The translations under genes and the position numbers were made by a program. Below, one piece after another: positions 12,280-24,400 of a DNA stretch of 64,000 bases (position 1 is the first letter of the stretch; every line of letters begins with the position of its first letter). The notes under the pieces are model-generated. The model searched no databases. It worked only from the letters and a program-made list of their open reading frames with translations, and was not told the DNA's origin. The stretch covers positions 248,001-312,000 of the forward strand of contig JAGYXB010001050.1 of NCBI GenBank assembly GCA_022495005.1, in the 5' to 3' direction. This DNA is from Rhyacophila brunnea. Its lineage: Eukaryota > Arthropoda > Insecta > Trichoptera > Rhyacophilidae.

Positions 12280-13397
12280 CATCATCATCATCAGCCTGAA
12301 TCTATCCACTGCTGGATGAAGGCCTCTTCAAGCTGCTTCCACTTCTCTCGGTCCTGTGCATTGCGTTGCCACGTACTTCCACAGAACTTTATCATTTCAT
12401 CGATCCAGCGGCCTCTAGTTCTACCTTGCGGACGTTTTGTACTTCTTGGATACCACTGGATGACTAGATTTGTCCAACGATTGTCTCTTCTTCGAGCTAT
12501 GTGTCCAGCCCATCTCCATTTAAGGCTTTTAATAAACTCTATTACATCGCAAACCCTTGTCTGCTTCCTTATCCACTCATTCCTCTTTTTGTCCTTTCGC
12601 GTTATGCCCAGCATGCACCTCTCCATACCACGTTGTGCTACTCTAAGTTTCTGGATCTCTCTTTTACTTAGGGTCCATGTTTCACACGCATATGTGATCA
12701 CGGGAAGCACACACTGGTTGAACACTTTGCGCTTTAGGCACAGTGGAAGGTCACTTTTGAAGATATTATTCAGGCGGCCAAAAGCACTCCAGCCTAGCTT
12801 TACTCTGCGAACAATTTCATCAAATATACATCCATCTATAGACACTTGTTGTACCAGATAGATGTAGCTTTTCACCTGTTCGAGCTGAGTGCCATTGATG
12901 AGGATCTCTTTTTGGACCTGCAAAGCAGTTGAACATGACTTTCGTCTTTGTTACATTTATTTTCAAACCTACTTTGTTGCTTACTTCAGCGAGTTCCTGC
13001 ATTCTGCTTTGGAGGTCTTCTGAGCCTTGCGAGAAAATTACTATGTCATCGGCAAAACGCAGATGACTCAGGTATTCTCCATTTATGGGGATCCCTTTGT
13101 CATTCCAGTCAAGTTGCCTGAATAATTCTTCAAGGGTAGCTGTAAATAGTTTAGGTGAGATAGAGGACTCCTTTGCTGATAGGAAATCTGCGCGATGGTT
13201 TATGGAGATTGACAGATGCTGTTGCGCTACTCACTGCTACTGTATATATTATTGAAAATATTTATATATCACCCAGGGATTCCTTGTTTTCTGAGTGCGT
13301 CGAGTATTGAACATTTCTTTATCGAATCAAACGTCTCCTCATAGTCTATAAAACCCATGCATAGTGGCAGTTTGTATTCCTGGCACTGAATGTGCAT
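12280..13397 (-). mobile_element. 5'-truncated non-LTR retrotransposon (LINE)
   Basis: Minus-strand reverse-transcriptase pieces run from a degraded F-V/I-D-Y-E-x-x-F-D-S motif near 13360, through LRFADDIVIFSQGS (catalytic D-D) near 13040-13070, to the C-terminal half at 12923-12291. That half has Y-A-C-E-T-W-T-L followed by W-R-W-A-G-H-I-A-R-R and ends Q-Q-W-I-D-S-G. This tail is that of a widespread insect endonuclease/reverse transcriptase family. The element ends in a short (GATGAT)n-type tail (CATCATCATCATC at 12281-12293 on the plus strand), which favours an RTE-type LINE. At least two frameshifts (near 12920 and between 13080 and 13240) and stops make it dead. The endonuclease half is missing. 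Confidence 0.85.
12291..12923 (-). pseudogene. LINE reverse transcriptase C-terminal fragment
   Basis: A 210-residue open frame covers the thumb and C-terminal region of a non-LTR reverse transcriptase. Visible words are FNQCVLPVITYACETWTL and KWRWAGHIARR, then GRWIDEMIKFCGSTW near the end. The preceding catalytic F-A-D-D block is in a different frame (12820-13002 and further upstream), so a frameshift lies close to 12920. It has no upstream endonuclease. Confidence 0.85.
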
Positions 13398-13872
13398 AAA
13401 TAATATAAAACTATAAAATCATTTGTCATCAAATAGTGCAATATTGTATGTATGGTTCACCAAAAATAAAAATATAGCCGGGCTGATTAAAATCTTCGAT
13501 GTTTTGATAATTTATTCTGAAGATGCATCGCGTGCCTTGGAAAGAATACAATATGATAAAAACGTGTAGAGCGTGTCAAAAATTATTATTAATGAATTGT
13601 AAATAAAGGAATGTCAGATTATTTTATTTACGGCCGCTTCATTAGCTGTCATTTCTATGCTGCACACTTTTTGGTGACGTTTTTATTATCTCAACATTTT
13701 TACGCACGCTACTGAAATAATAAAGCCCATCAAATTTCTACCAAATATTTTTTAATTAGACCCGGAAACGTACACTGTATTTTAGGGACTACAAATAGGG
13801 CGCCCCAAAACACAATGATCATGATAATAAATCTATTATTAAAAGAGGTAATGTTTATGTACCTACTACCAG
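13398..13872. other. No gene seen
   Basis: AT-rich spacer between the LINE and the hAT MITE. No exon, repeat boundary or RNA gene is recognisable. Confidence 0.4.
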
Positions 13873-14286
13873 CATGGCCCCCACATCCTGAAGCGGGCCC
13901 CCAGGTGAGGATGTTTGGCGCCCCCCCCCCTACCTATCGCTAAGGGTAAAGGCAGTGTGACTCGCTACAGTACTGTTTTCCATGTGTATGCGGTAAAATT
14001 AAGATGTACTTTTAGGGATATTTTATATTTTTAATATGTATCCATTTGAATTATGGAGTTGTCGAGTATCGGCACACAGTCAAAAATTGCATCCTATAAT
14101 CAAATATTTTAATTATTAATAATTATTGAACTAAAATAGCGCCGCAGGCAACTTTTATTTACTATTAGAGCAAATTTGTGGTCTGTGTTTATCTCACTTA
14201 TCGGTCAACTCGTCACGCCGGGCCCTTCCTGAGCCCGGGCCCCTAGGCTAGAGCCCTGTCAACCCCCCCCCCTTGTGGGGACCATG
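13873..14286 (-). mobile_element. hAT MITE, family CATGGCCCCCAC, full copy
   Basis: Exactly 414 bp, with terminal inverted repeats CATGGCCCCCACA and TTGTGGGGACCATG, flanked by a perfect 8-bp duplication ACTACCAG (13865-13872 and 14287-14294). It is inverted relative to the copies at 1893 and 34191. Eight-base duplications and short TIRs mark it as hAT-mobilised, though the terminus does not start with the common CAG. Confidence 0.9.
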
Positions 14287-14448
14287 ACTACCAGTTTTGC
14301 CAACTTAGCATTATTCTTGCTAAATACAATAATAGGCATCTAACTTATAGAAAAGGTACAAATCCGGCGTATGGATTTGAATAAGACATTCCCTTTTCCA
14401 TTAAATTTCTCCATTGTAAAAAAAAATCATCCATAGCATCATATTATA

Positions 14449-14770
14449 CACGACGCAATGGTTGGTCGGTGGGATAACCACCAGACGTTTTCAACGCACA
14501 GTGATCCCCTCGGACCCCGGTGCTGCTATCTTACCACACGTTATTATTTCCATAGCGTTACTCGCATCATCTCTATTCATCTATGCGAACTGCGTGTGGT
14601 TAGACTCTTCACCTATAATGACGGCTAACCGCTGCAACACGACGCAACGGTTAGTCTGTAGGCTAACCACCAGACGTTTTCGACGCACAGTGAACCCCTC
14701 GTACCCTCGTGCGACCTTACCTCACCTTATTACTTCCGCAGCGGTACTCTAGTTTTATTTGTCTCCATAC
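14449..14770. repeat. Two-unit tandem repeat, ~188-bp period
   Basis: CGACGCAA(T/C)GGTT...ACCACCAGACGTTTTC.ACGCACAGTGA.CCCCTCG occurs at about 14450 and again at about 14638, so the open frame at 14462-14752 only reads across the repeat. It is GC-richer than its surroundings. I do not recognise the unit. Confidence 0.75.
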
Positions 14771-15504
14771 ATAGGCAGTACCTATACAATCTACACGGAT
14801 TATGTGTGATTACTGATTACTGATTATGCTCATCCACCAGCCGTTGCGTCGAGTTGCACCGATTGGCCGTCTTAATAGGCGGAGGCTCTTACCTGGAAAT
14901 TACATACTATACCTATGAACTATAACATAATTAAAATTGATAGTTTTTCATAACACCTGTATACAAAAATTATTAAGTATTGAACTTTATTTGATCACAA
15001 ATGTTGTAAAAAATACATTCACTCTTACATATTTTACAATAATTATGTCAGTTGCATTAAAAGCTCTTGAAAGGGAATTTTATAATTGAAAGTTGAGAGC
15101 ATATTTTAGTAACAGAAAGTTATAGTGAGAACTTTTAATTTGATTGTGAGTTAAAAGTTTAAAACGTAAATAAATAATGTACCTATTGATGTTGACTACA
15201 AACGTTTGTAGACTCATACTAATCCTGATCAAGTATTGGGCAAAGATCTGTCTCAAACTCTTGGCAATAACCCTGGTCGCAGATAGTAGTAGACAACACC
15301 AACGGAAGTCCATCAATTTGCGATCGTTTTGATTGTTATTTATGATGAAGCATGACCCAGTATTTTCAAACACCTCTGGAATGACATTGTTGAATTAATT
15401 AACACAAATCTGATTCTTCCGTGTGTGCATTTGATAATAAATAGTTGCAAACTTTAAATGTATGTTGCATAATGATATTACATTATAAATCTACTACCTG
15501 TCAA

Positions 15505-15765
15505 ACAAAAAAAAACAGGATTATTCAATTAATTTTGGTTTAGGGAGGGAATTAAAGTTTAAAAATTAACCAGCTCCGTCTACAATTTGTATTCTTAGTT
15601 CAATGAAAACAAATAAATATAACTAACAAAGTTTAGTGTGCACTTTTTATGTCAGATATCCACAGCCCACCTCCACCTTTTGCCACTGCTATGGCATCAC
15701 GCTTTAAGTGGGGAGGGACTCTGGTACAATGTGATTAATTGTGACAAAAGGCATAGGGGGTGAGG
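15505..15765. repeat. Dispersed repeat related to 24478-24870
   Basis: It carries TTTAAAAATTAACCAGCTCCGTC, TTAGTTCAATGAAAACAAATAAATATAACT and AAGTTTAGTGTGCAC, ending with CCACCTCCACCTTTTGCCACTGCTATG. These words recur in the same order at 19510-19665 and 24730-24860. In the 24.5-kb copy they form one arm of a long inverted repeat. 14771-15504 before it shows nothing recognisable. Confidence 0.6.
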
Positions 15766-15776
15766 GTTGTAGAAAC

Positions 15777-15958
15777 TGGTCTCTCACCCGGGGGCTCCGG
15801 GTTCAATTTCCCGGTGAGGTCAGAATATTTTTGTGTGGTTTTCTCAAAGTCAAGGTGTTTATGTGATCGTTTCGTTTATACTACAGCACCGTTTCGCTAC
15901 ACTACTGTCATTGTGCCTCATGGCTTGTCATAGTGTTAAGAATTATTATATTCGTCAC
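15777..15958 (+). mobile_element. SINE family A
   Basis: The head has GGGGGCTCCGGGTTCAATTTCCCGG (box B region), then the family tail with TGTGTGGTTTTCTCAAAG and ACACTACTGTCATTGTGCCTCATGG. The MITE at 15959-16340 sits directly at its 3' end. Confidence 0.65.
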
Positions 15959-16340
15959 TGTACAGGCCAATTTTGTAGTAACCCTCAAAATATCAAATTG
16001 TTCAGGAAGTGAAAAAAAATCTGTGGGCATTGGATTTACTTATTGTTTTATATAATATTTACTTATTATTTTATATTTATATTATTTTATTACAAATTGA
16101 GTTGCTTACTCTGTACGTACCCCGTGGATTACGTTTAGAGAGGGTTACAGCATTTGGTTGGAATATTTTTTGTCAAGTTACAAATGGCTTAAAAATAGTT
16201 TTGAATTACATATTTTTATATGAAATATTTTTTTGGGATTTATGATACTTGGCCAGTTCGTGTAAGAGTATGCAATAGGTCCATCACCATCAAAATGTCA
16301 CTTTGGTGACAAGTGAGGGTTACGGCAATTGGCCTGTACA
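15959..16340. mobile_element. MITE with TGTACAGGCCAATT termini
   Basis: A 382-bp element has terminal inverted repeats TGTACAGGCCAATT and AATTGGCCTGTACA, each followed inward by a GTAACCCTCA word and its complement. The open frame 16009-16245 inside it is very A/T- and hydrophobic-biased and is not supported as a gene. Confidence 0.75.
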
Positions 16341-18231
16341 ATGATGATATATATAATATATTCTATATAATAAAAAAATAAATAACATAAACTCATTTAT
16401 TGTAAGAATAAGATATTAGATAGGTACCTAGGTATGTTAGAACATTTTACTGAAATCGACGATTTTCATCGAATTTGTATTTTAACAAACGTGGCGATAG
16501 ATTAGAGAGAGACTTACTGAAAACTGTAAAATGCCATTAATTATGGATAGCCACTGAGTGTGATGTCCATATAAATAAAATAATACATAGACGATGTAAG
16601 TACGCTTGACCCATTTTGCGTTAATTTAGTGCATTTTCAGGATAACTATAACGAGGCATATTACGTAAATCTTGTAAATTTATATAATAATTCATAATGG
16701 CGATAGACTAACTATTTGACCTACTTTGCCGAGTTTAGCTTAACACGCCATATTCGTAAATACAGCGAACATTCTGAGTAGGTATGTCATACATAATAAC
16801 ATTTTTATGACCGATTAGAAAAAAATGTCCACTCGAATACCGAGTTGTCGATAGCAAAGAACTCGATCGCGTGTTAAAATTGCGCGGGAAATTAACAGGA
16901 AACTTTTTCCCGGAAGCCAAGTAATGTTTATAAATATGACCTCCTATAGGTAATAAAATACTTACACTATTTCGTACGGTAGAGTTTTATAATAATTATT
17001 AGTATATTCCCTGTACGAATACGCTTATTATGCAATAGGTGAATTTTCGAACTACTATCATACTATGTTATTAAAGTTTATGGCTGTATAATCAGTTATT
17101 CATAAAAATGAAAAATGGTCACACAGACGACAAATAAATATAATATATTCATTAAACCTCTTGGAACAAAATTATTTGAAGTAGGCACCTACCATAAAAA
17201 TATGTACGAGTAAATAAAATACTCCTTTATTATTTCTAATTACTACTATATTACCAAATTACTATAAAATACTATGTCCTTATAATAAATTGATTAATGA
17301 TTAGATTAGATAACTTTTATTCACCTTCTTTTTATTGTTATACTAAGTGTGTTTTATTCAGTTTTTTTTACGAAGTTGTGTACCAGTTATCAAGCTGTTT
17401 TAGCGCCCGGGCAGTAACAAAAAATGCGCCCTTTACGTAGTAGAAAACTTGTAGGTACTTAGGTATAATATTTTAATATAGACTCTGAATATTATTATTA
17501 GATAATATTTTGTATATTATTTGAAAAGTGTACCAATTGATTGAATCGAAATCTATTCGGAATGTTAAAGATCAATAAAGATCACGTACCTAACATAAGT
17601 GTTAGGAATGCACAGGGTCCGGGAGGCAAGATTCAAGGGGCGGAGAATTACCGAAACAATACCTACATAATATATATACCAGTCTAAGATATATATATAG
17701 TCTACTAAGATAAATATACAATATCAAAATCAATTATATAAACTGAATCTTACATTGAAATTCTAATCGAAATGCCTAACAATTAAATTTAACTTAAATT
17801 AAAGAAGTAATCTGTAGGATTAACACAGATATCATTCGTTTCAGTTATTTTATTGCTCCAAAATAACACGGATATCATTCGAACAACTCCATAAACAACG
17901 CGGTTATTTATAATAATTGTTAGCACAGCTAACACGTTTTACTTGATTCCAAATGCATTCAATTATAATCTTGTGTTAAGACGTGTTAACTGTGTTACCC
18001 AACGACATATTCTGACAGCTCGGTTAACGCGGTTATGGGAGGCAGTGTTAAAAGATATCACGCCTGACAGTTAACTAATACGACATAATATCATCATTAT
18101 CACTTGTTTTAAAGATGCTAAAGGTTAAGGCTCGGATTCTAATTGAATGAATCGATTTGGACCCGGACTTGGACTTTCGTATAATATTGATCTTCCTAGT
18201 ATTTAAAATTGTTTTTTTTCCATTATTCCAG
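16341..18231. other. Upstream of first recognised septin exon, no gene seen
   Basis: Very AT-rich. 17820-18060 contains several TAACACGGATATC and TGTTAAC words but no clean repeat. A polypyrimidine tract (GTTTTTTTTCCATTATTCCAG) ends this stretch at the septin acceptor, so at least its 3' part is intron. Confidence 0.45.
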
Positions 18232-18420
18232 ACAAGGACCGCGAGCGTGACTACATCGGGTTCGCGACACTCCCGGAGCAGGTGCACAGGAAATCCGTGA
18301 AGAGAGGGTTTGACTTCACGCTGATGGTGGTTGGGGAGTCTGGCCTAGGGAAGTCTACCCTCATTAACAGCCTTTTCCTGGGAGACTTGTACAAGAATAG
18401 AAAACTGTCAGAAGTTACTG
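18232..18420 (+). other. Septin exon with P-loop
   Basis: Acceptor TTCCAG precedes it and donor GTGAGT follows. It encodes from a split codon through [22 protein letters not shown] and GESGLGKST to KLSEVT. It ends one base into a codon that the next exon completes as E. Confidence 0.95.
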
Positions 18421-21400
18421 GTGAGTGGAAAACTGCCATCTATATTATCAGAATCATCAATAATAATTATTATTTATTTATAATTTCAGTTTTATTGATT
18501 GGTTAGTCTCTTTCGTGAATCTTGTGATTATATTATTAATTAGGGAGGCACTATTTTACAGTATATTACTAATACCTGATATACCTAATGGTTGTCACGC
18601 CATTTTACACGCAACAGAAATAGGAATCGATTAAAAAAACTAATCTATATCAGCTATGAATTAAATATTAAAGAAAGTAACATTATTTATTGGACTTACA
18701 TAATTTTGAACAACTACTGAAACATATCTACAGAGCGACGTACCATGGGGGTAGGCTGGCAATGCGTTGCTTAGGGGCGGCAAATTAAAGAATGGCCTAC
18801 TTACTATCCGTCAGAGGCGAAGGGTAGAGGTAGGCTGTTCGTAAATGGTGCACACTAAACTTTGTCAATCAAATGTATTTTGTTTTCATTTAACTAAGAC
18901 ACCCACGGTGAGATACCCACGGTGGCCGCGCGGCTTAAGCGTTGGACTATCACGCTGTGGGTCTCAGGTTCGAATCCTGGGTCTGGCAAGTACGCATATT
19001 GTTTTTCAATTTGTGTGTGAGTCAGGGTATGGACCTAATAGGTTGAGCAAGTGGCTGACATCCATTTCTCGTAAAAAAACAAAATCTGTTAATACAAACC
19101 TCTACTCTGTGGAGGCCCATATGATCCTATTAGGATCGGATATGGTCGAAAAAAAAAAGTCTTCAGTGTGTAGATCTTGATTGTTAGTTTTTAAAATCCA
19201 ATTAAATCCTTTCTAATCCAAGCCATAGTAGATAATAGTACAAAAAAATTTGTTTAAGTATCTATAAAATATCTAAAATTATGCTATTAAACCATGCATG
19301 ATTAAATTTCATATATTTTTTATAGGTTGAAGAATATTTTTAACGATTATGGTTTGGTTAGGCAGGCAATGATTTTTAAAAAAACTAACCAACACCATCT
19401 CACTGTCTGTAATAATATGTATTCTTAATTCAACGAAAACAAACACATATGACTGAAAAAGTGTGTACCATATTTGTCGGATCGCCCATAGCATACCTAA
19501 ACTATTATGGTTTGTTGAATTTTAAAAACTAATCGGCGCCATCTTCTGCAAATTGTGTTATCAGTTCAATGAAAACAAATAAGTATGACTGACAAAGTTT
19601 AGTGTGCACTGTTTATGTCGAATCTTAATATCCTACCTCCACCCTTCGCCACTGCTACCCATCATTATAACTTTTGAAAGCAGTGGTGGCTTTCCATTAA
19701 GCGGATGATGCAAACGCTTAGAACACCATAGTTTTGAAAAAATCACAAGGAGGCCTCCAAACTTGTCAGTGCCGCAGACCTTCACGTACCTAAAACCATT
19801 GCTGTTTAAGAGTAAGTTTCGTACGAATGCTCCAATCCACATCAGTTGATATTATGTAGAATGGTCTCAGATTCTTCTGGCAGTGTGGGAGACTCATTTA
19901 AGTGTTGGTATCATTACTTTCAAATGACACCAACACCGTTCCAAAGTGATCGAAGAGGAACGTGTCATTCCTCTACCCATGTCATGTTCTGCAAGATTTT
20001 TGTTGCAATTGTCAGTTCAAGATAGTAAAAAAGGTAGGTAAGCACCACAGAACAGAATTTTTGAGTTCCTTAGTAAGCACATAACGATCTTGCATACAAT
20101 TTGAGACTAAAATGAAAAGGGACGGCATACATTCTTCAATATGTTGATGTTTATGTTTTGAATTTTACCGCTTTAATTAAAAAAAGACAAAATGTCTTCG
20201 GAATTTAACTGACTAGTTTACTGTATATAAATAAATATGACTAATTAGTTTCTCGGTTTTTTTCCAAGCTAAAAATAACGACATAAGTTTCTATATTCCG
20301 GTGATTCAAAATAAAATTATTATGTCTTACGCATTGGCGAATTCTCCATACTTTAAGCAATTATATAAATTTAAATTACAAAGACATTAATTTTCAAAAG
20401 TATAAAAATATATTGTAAACAGAGCCATCTGTCTCTAAGTATTGAATTTAGGATTCACATACACAAAATTAGTAATATACAGTATCCAAGCCTAACCAAG
20501 GCTTGGGATAATCCAAAAATTTTTTGTAGTTTGTTAGTATTTGTTCCTGAGATTTCAGCACTGTTTGCTTCATTGTACACTTTTTACCTACCAGAGACTC
20601 AGGCACTTTTCGCCATTGGTTTAATATAACATTGACGATAATTGTTGCCTGGAAAGGTTGATGTTGCTGTGATAGCAGGCTATACCATAATTCTATTAAA
20701 AGTTTCAAAAATCAGTGTAATAATTGCACATTGAAATACTTTATTATTAAGACTTAGTAGAGGCCTATGTATATTATTCTGAAACATATAATTTCTCTTT
20801 CCAGAGAGAATCGAAAAGACCACAGCAATTGAAAGAAAAACAATGGACATCGAAGAGCGTGGAGTAAAACTGCGACTGACGGTGGTGGACACTCCAGGGT
20901 TTGGAGACGCCATCAACTGTGAGGACTCGTGGAGAGTCTGCACGGCATACATCGACGAGCAGTTCAGACAGTACTTCACCGATGAAAGTGGACTGAATAG
21001 GAGAAATATCCAAGACAATCGGGTGCACTGCTGCCTTTATTTTGTACCCCCCTACGGCCACAGGTAAATATTTCAGAATGGAGAAGAATTATTTGTAAAT
21101 GCTATGATGTTCTTGCGTTTTTGGCATTCTGCAAAGCTTATTCAATGTCTCGAATTGTTACTTGATAGTGATATGGAGGGGTTTATGTGGGAGTGTTTGT
21201 TAACACTTTAATTAAAACTGTGGATTCGGGGAAATTAAATATTAAGGCTATACCTCAGTTGAGGCATGGTTTAAAAAGATCGTGGCTAGGTGATGCGCGG
21301 ATTGTGGGTTGCAGGTGCAAATGAAGCATGCCGAACGAAATATAATTTGTCATATAAATCCAACATGCGTCCATTTAATGTTCTGTTTGTTGTTCTATTA

Positions 21401-24400
21401 GTAACAATAATAATATATTCATTGACATGTTTTCTTTTTCAAGTAAATGGGTAACGTTTTTAGTCATCTTTACACGATTTAAGAATTAATACCCCCGTCG
21501 CCATCACGAAACAAATTGACGTATTCACACCTCGACGTTCGGTCTCCGAGTGCCAGCGAGTCCAAAATTTTGTCACGCCTATAGTTGAAAATTATATGCC
21601 GTTTCACTGAAGTATCACCTTAAGTATTTTTAGCTTTTCACATGAGATATAAGCGTGACTTTGAAAAGAGAACCATAGATGGCGCGGCCTATTGATTGGA
21701 CGCCGCAAGCGCTATGTATACTCTATTTTAACTCCGTAATTCTTATCTCTCACAGTCTTACAACCAGTCAGCCTAGTCTGATTAGCTCTGTCCCTTTTGA
21801 ACATACAGGTCCTCTATTTTGAAACTAAGTACCTTATACTATCGAGATTAGTGATAAGTGTGGTTTCTAGTTGTTAAAAAATGTGATACCTACCTGAACT
21901 GAAGTAATCCTTGAGCGAGTTCATCTGGTTATTTGGTTGAGCTAGTCATCTTATCTTGTCAATCTGTTTTCGTGTACCGTTTGAAGTATTCTCTTATCAC
22001 CGGCCTTCTGCGCGCTCTGAAGCGGAGATGGCAGGCCGTGATAACGTCAAGGTCAAAGCGGGGGTGGGGGACAGAAACGCACGGGGTATTTGGTCAAGGC
22101 TGGTTTATTTCATCGTTTTGCAGGGTAGTCGTTACAGATACGATACAGGTTATTGTCGTCGTTGGCGGTCGGTTGGTAATTGGCGGTCGGTTGGTAATTG
22201 GCGGGCTGCAACGTGGTGTCGCGGCTGGGCTGCTGATTGATTGCTTGGCATCCGAGGCGAGTCAGTGCTTGCGGCGTGGCGATCTGCCGATGTCAGATGT
22301 GGTCTTTTTGGCGGGCTGTCCGGAATGCTGGCTTGGCTTCGCGTCCGAGGCGAGCGAAGGCGAGAAGAGATTTTGCGGTCGATGCTGTTGGTTCGGCGGT
22401 TGATGTAAGAGAGAGCTTTTTGCGCGCGTTCAACTGACAGGCGGCGTCATGTTCATCCGTCGGTCGGGAACCTCTCTGTTTTACCGACGGATTGACTAGT
22501 GGCGGCGCGAGCGGCCGTTTTTGATAGACCGCGTCTGTTTTGGCGGGAATTTGACGAATTTGAATTTCAAGGAGACGGGTTCCGCTCGGCCGAGGGTTGC
22601 GATCACCGCGAAGAGTGGACGTAGGCTGTGGTATTTTGGGAAATATGATGGTTCGGTCCGCCCTTTGAGGTAGTCTCCTGTGGGAGATTTCCATCTGGTA
22701 TCACTCTGTTATTGTTGATTAATCTCTGTGAACTCTGAATAAATACTAAAACCGGGAATGTTTCTATGTTTATAAATAAAAAACATATCAGATATTTATT
22801 CCGGGAATAAAAAGTGGTGGGTTAGATTAGGTGGTTTCAAGGGCTAATTCCCGACCACATAGTACATACCCTCTATCCTTCGTTATGTGAGGTCTTCATG
22901 TATATTGAATATCCTAATAAAACAATATGTAATATTATTGTTTCAGTTTACGACAAATGGATTTGGAACTAATGAAACGACTCCATAGAAAAGTGAATAT
23001 TGTCGTTGTGATAGCAAAGGCTGATACACTTACCTCCGCTGAAGTCAGAAAACTCAAGCAACGAATCCTAAAAGACATAGAAGAAAACCAAATACAGGTA
23101 AATTCAAAGAAATTAAAGTCATCCCTTGTTTATATAGATGGAGTCTAACAAAGAAAGAGACAAATTGTCTACTGATTAGGTTAGCAATACGTGACTTCGC
23201 ATTGCAAGTTCATTTGATAACAACTCCACACTTCTAGAGATTTATTTGCTAAATAGCAGGGCCCATGGGGGTCCTTCATAAACTTTGTGGAGTGCTCTAG
23301 ATTCAATGTGCATATCGACTGCATAATCTGCAAACCAGCTAACTCCATTTGTGCAAATTGTTCAGGAAGGAGAAAAAACATAATAGTTTAACTATCGAGC
23401 GGAATTTATTCCAAAAATACACTTGGATTTTTTTTACAAATAAGCTCCACTATGAATTACTTAATACACTATTTTAGCTTCCCTTTTATATACAAAGAAA
23501 ATTTATATAAAGAACGGGGTTGTTCCATTTATAACATTGGAAATTTGGTACCTGCAGTTGGGTGTTTTGTGTGAAGAACGATAATGCATTTATTACCAGG
23601 TTTTTTTTTAAATTTTTATTACCTTGTTTGTCCGGTACAGATTTTGTCTTGTGTGTCCACTATAAATTTTTTCTTGTTTGTCCAAGATTTGTATTGGACG
23701 ATTGAAGATTTTTAACTAACTTCCCGGCTAGCTAGACATTTGAAACTTTTAGAATATATCAGAACACGACGACAATGCCTTCTTTTAATACTTTTAGCCA
23801 TTTTTAAGCAGAATTGAATTCATTTTCAGTTAATTCTGTTTTTGTATGGAAAGTTATATATTGTTGGTTGCTAAGGGGGTCCTAGCAACTAAATTATTAA
23901 TATATACGTGCGTTACTATGGAAATCAATATGAAATATCAAAATGACATTTCAGTATTCTATATTTATTTAGTATTTCTATCAAGTACAAAACAAAGTAT
24001 TTATTAATACATAGAATTGTCAAGTTTATATGATTTAACAGAAAATTTAAAACTGTGGTATATAAAAAGTTCTTTTTATCTTTTAATTAGTTATTGGTTT
24101 AGGAGTTTGAAATTTTGTGTGAGCATAGAAAACATGCTTTATAACAAAAGAACATCAAAATGTCATTTTTAGTCAAAAGTGCAGTTGGCTGATTTGTAGA
24201 TTAAGCAGTTGATATCATTTTATATTATAAGTAGAGTAGATTGTTATGTATAAAAGTCTGCTAGAAGGGGATACTATAAGAAATTAGGAGAATATACATA
24301 AAGATATAAAATACCGATAAGTAAGGAAGGTAGAGCAAGGAATATGTTAAAAACAGGACCGTAGGCTTCTTTCTCCAACTGTCACCAACTCACGCGCCTT

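Noticed and set aside
14462..14752. 96-codon frame read as a gene
   Set aside because: It spans a two-unit tandem repeat and no family is recognised.
16009..16245. Hydrophobic 78-residue frame
   Set aside because: It lies wholly inside a 382-bp MITE, and its hydrophobicity follows from T-rich sequence.
21933..22694. Open frames of 156 (plus) and 133 (minus) codons in septin intron 2
   Set aside because: Both strands are open at once in GC-rich sequence, with no domain, no splice logic and a tandem 18-bp repeat inside. Composition explains them.
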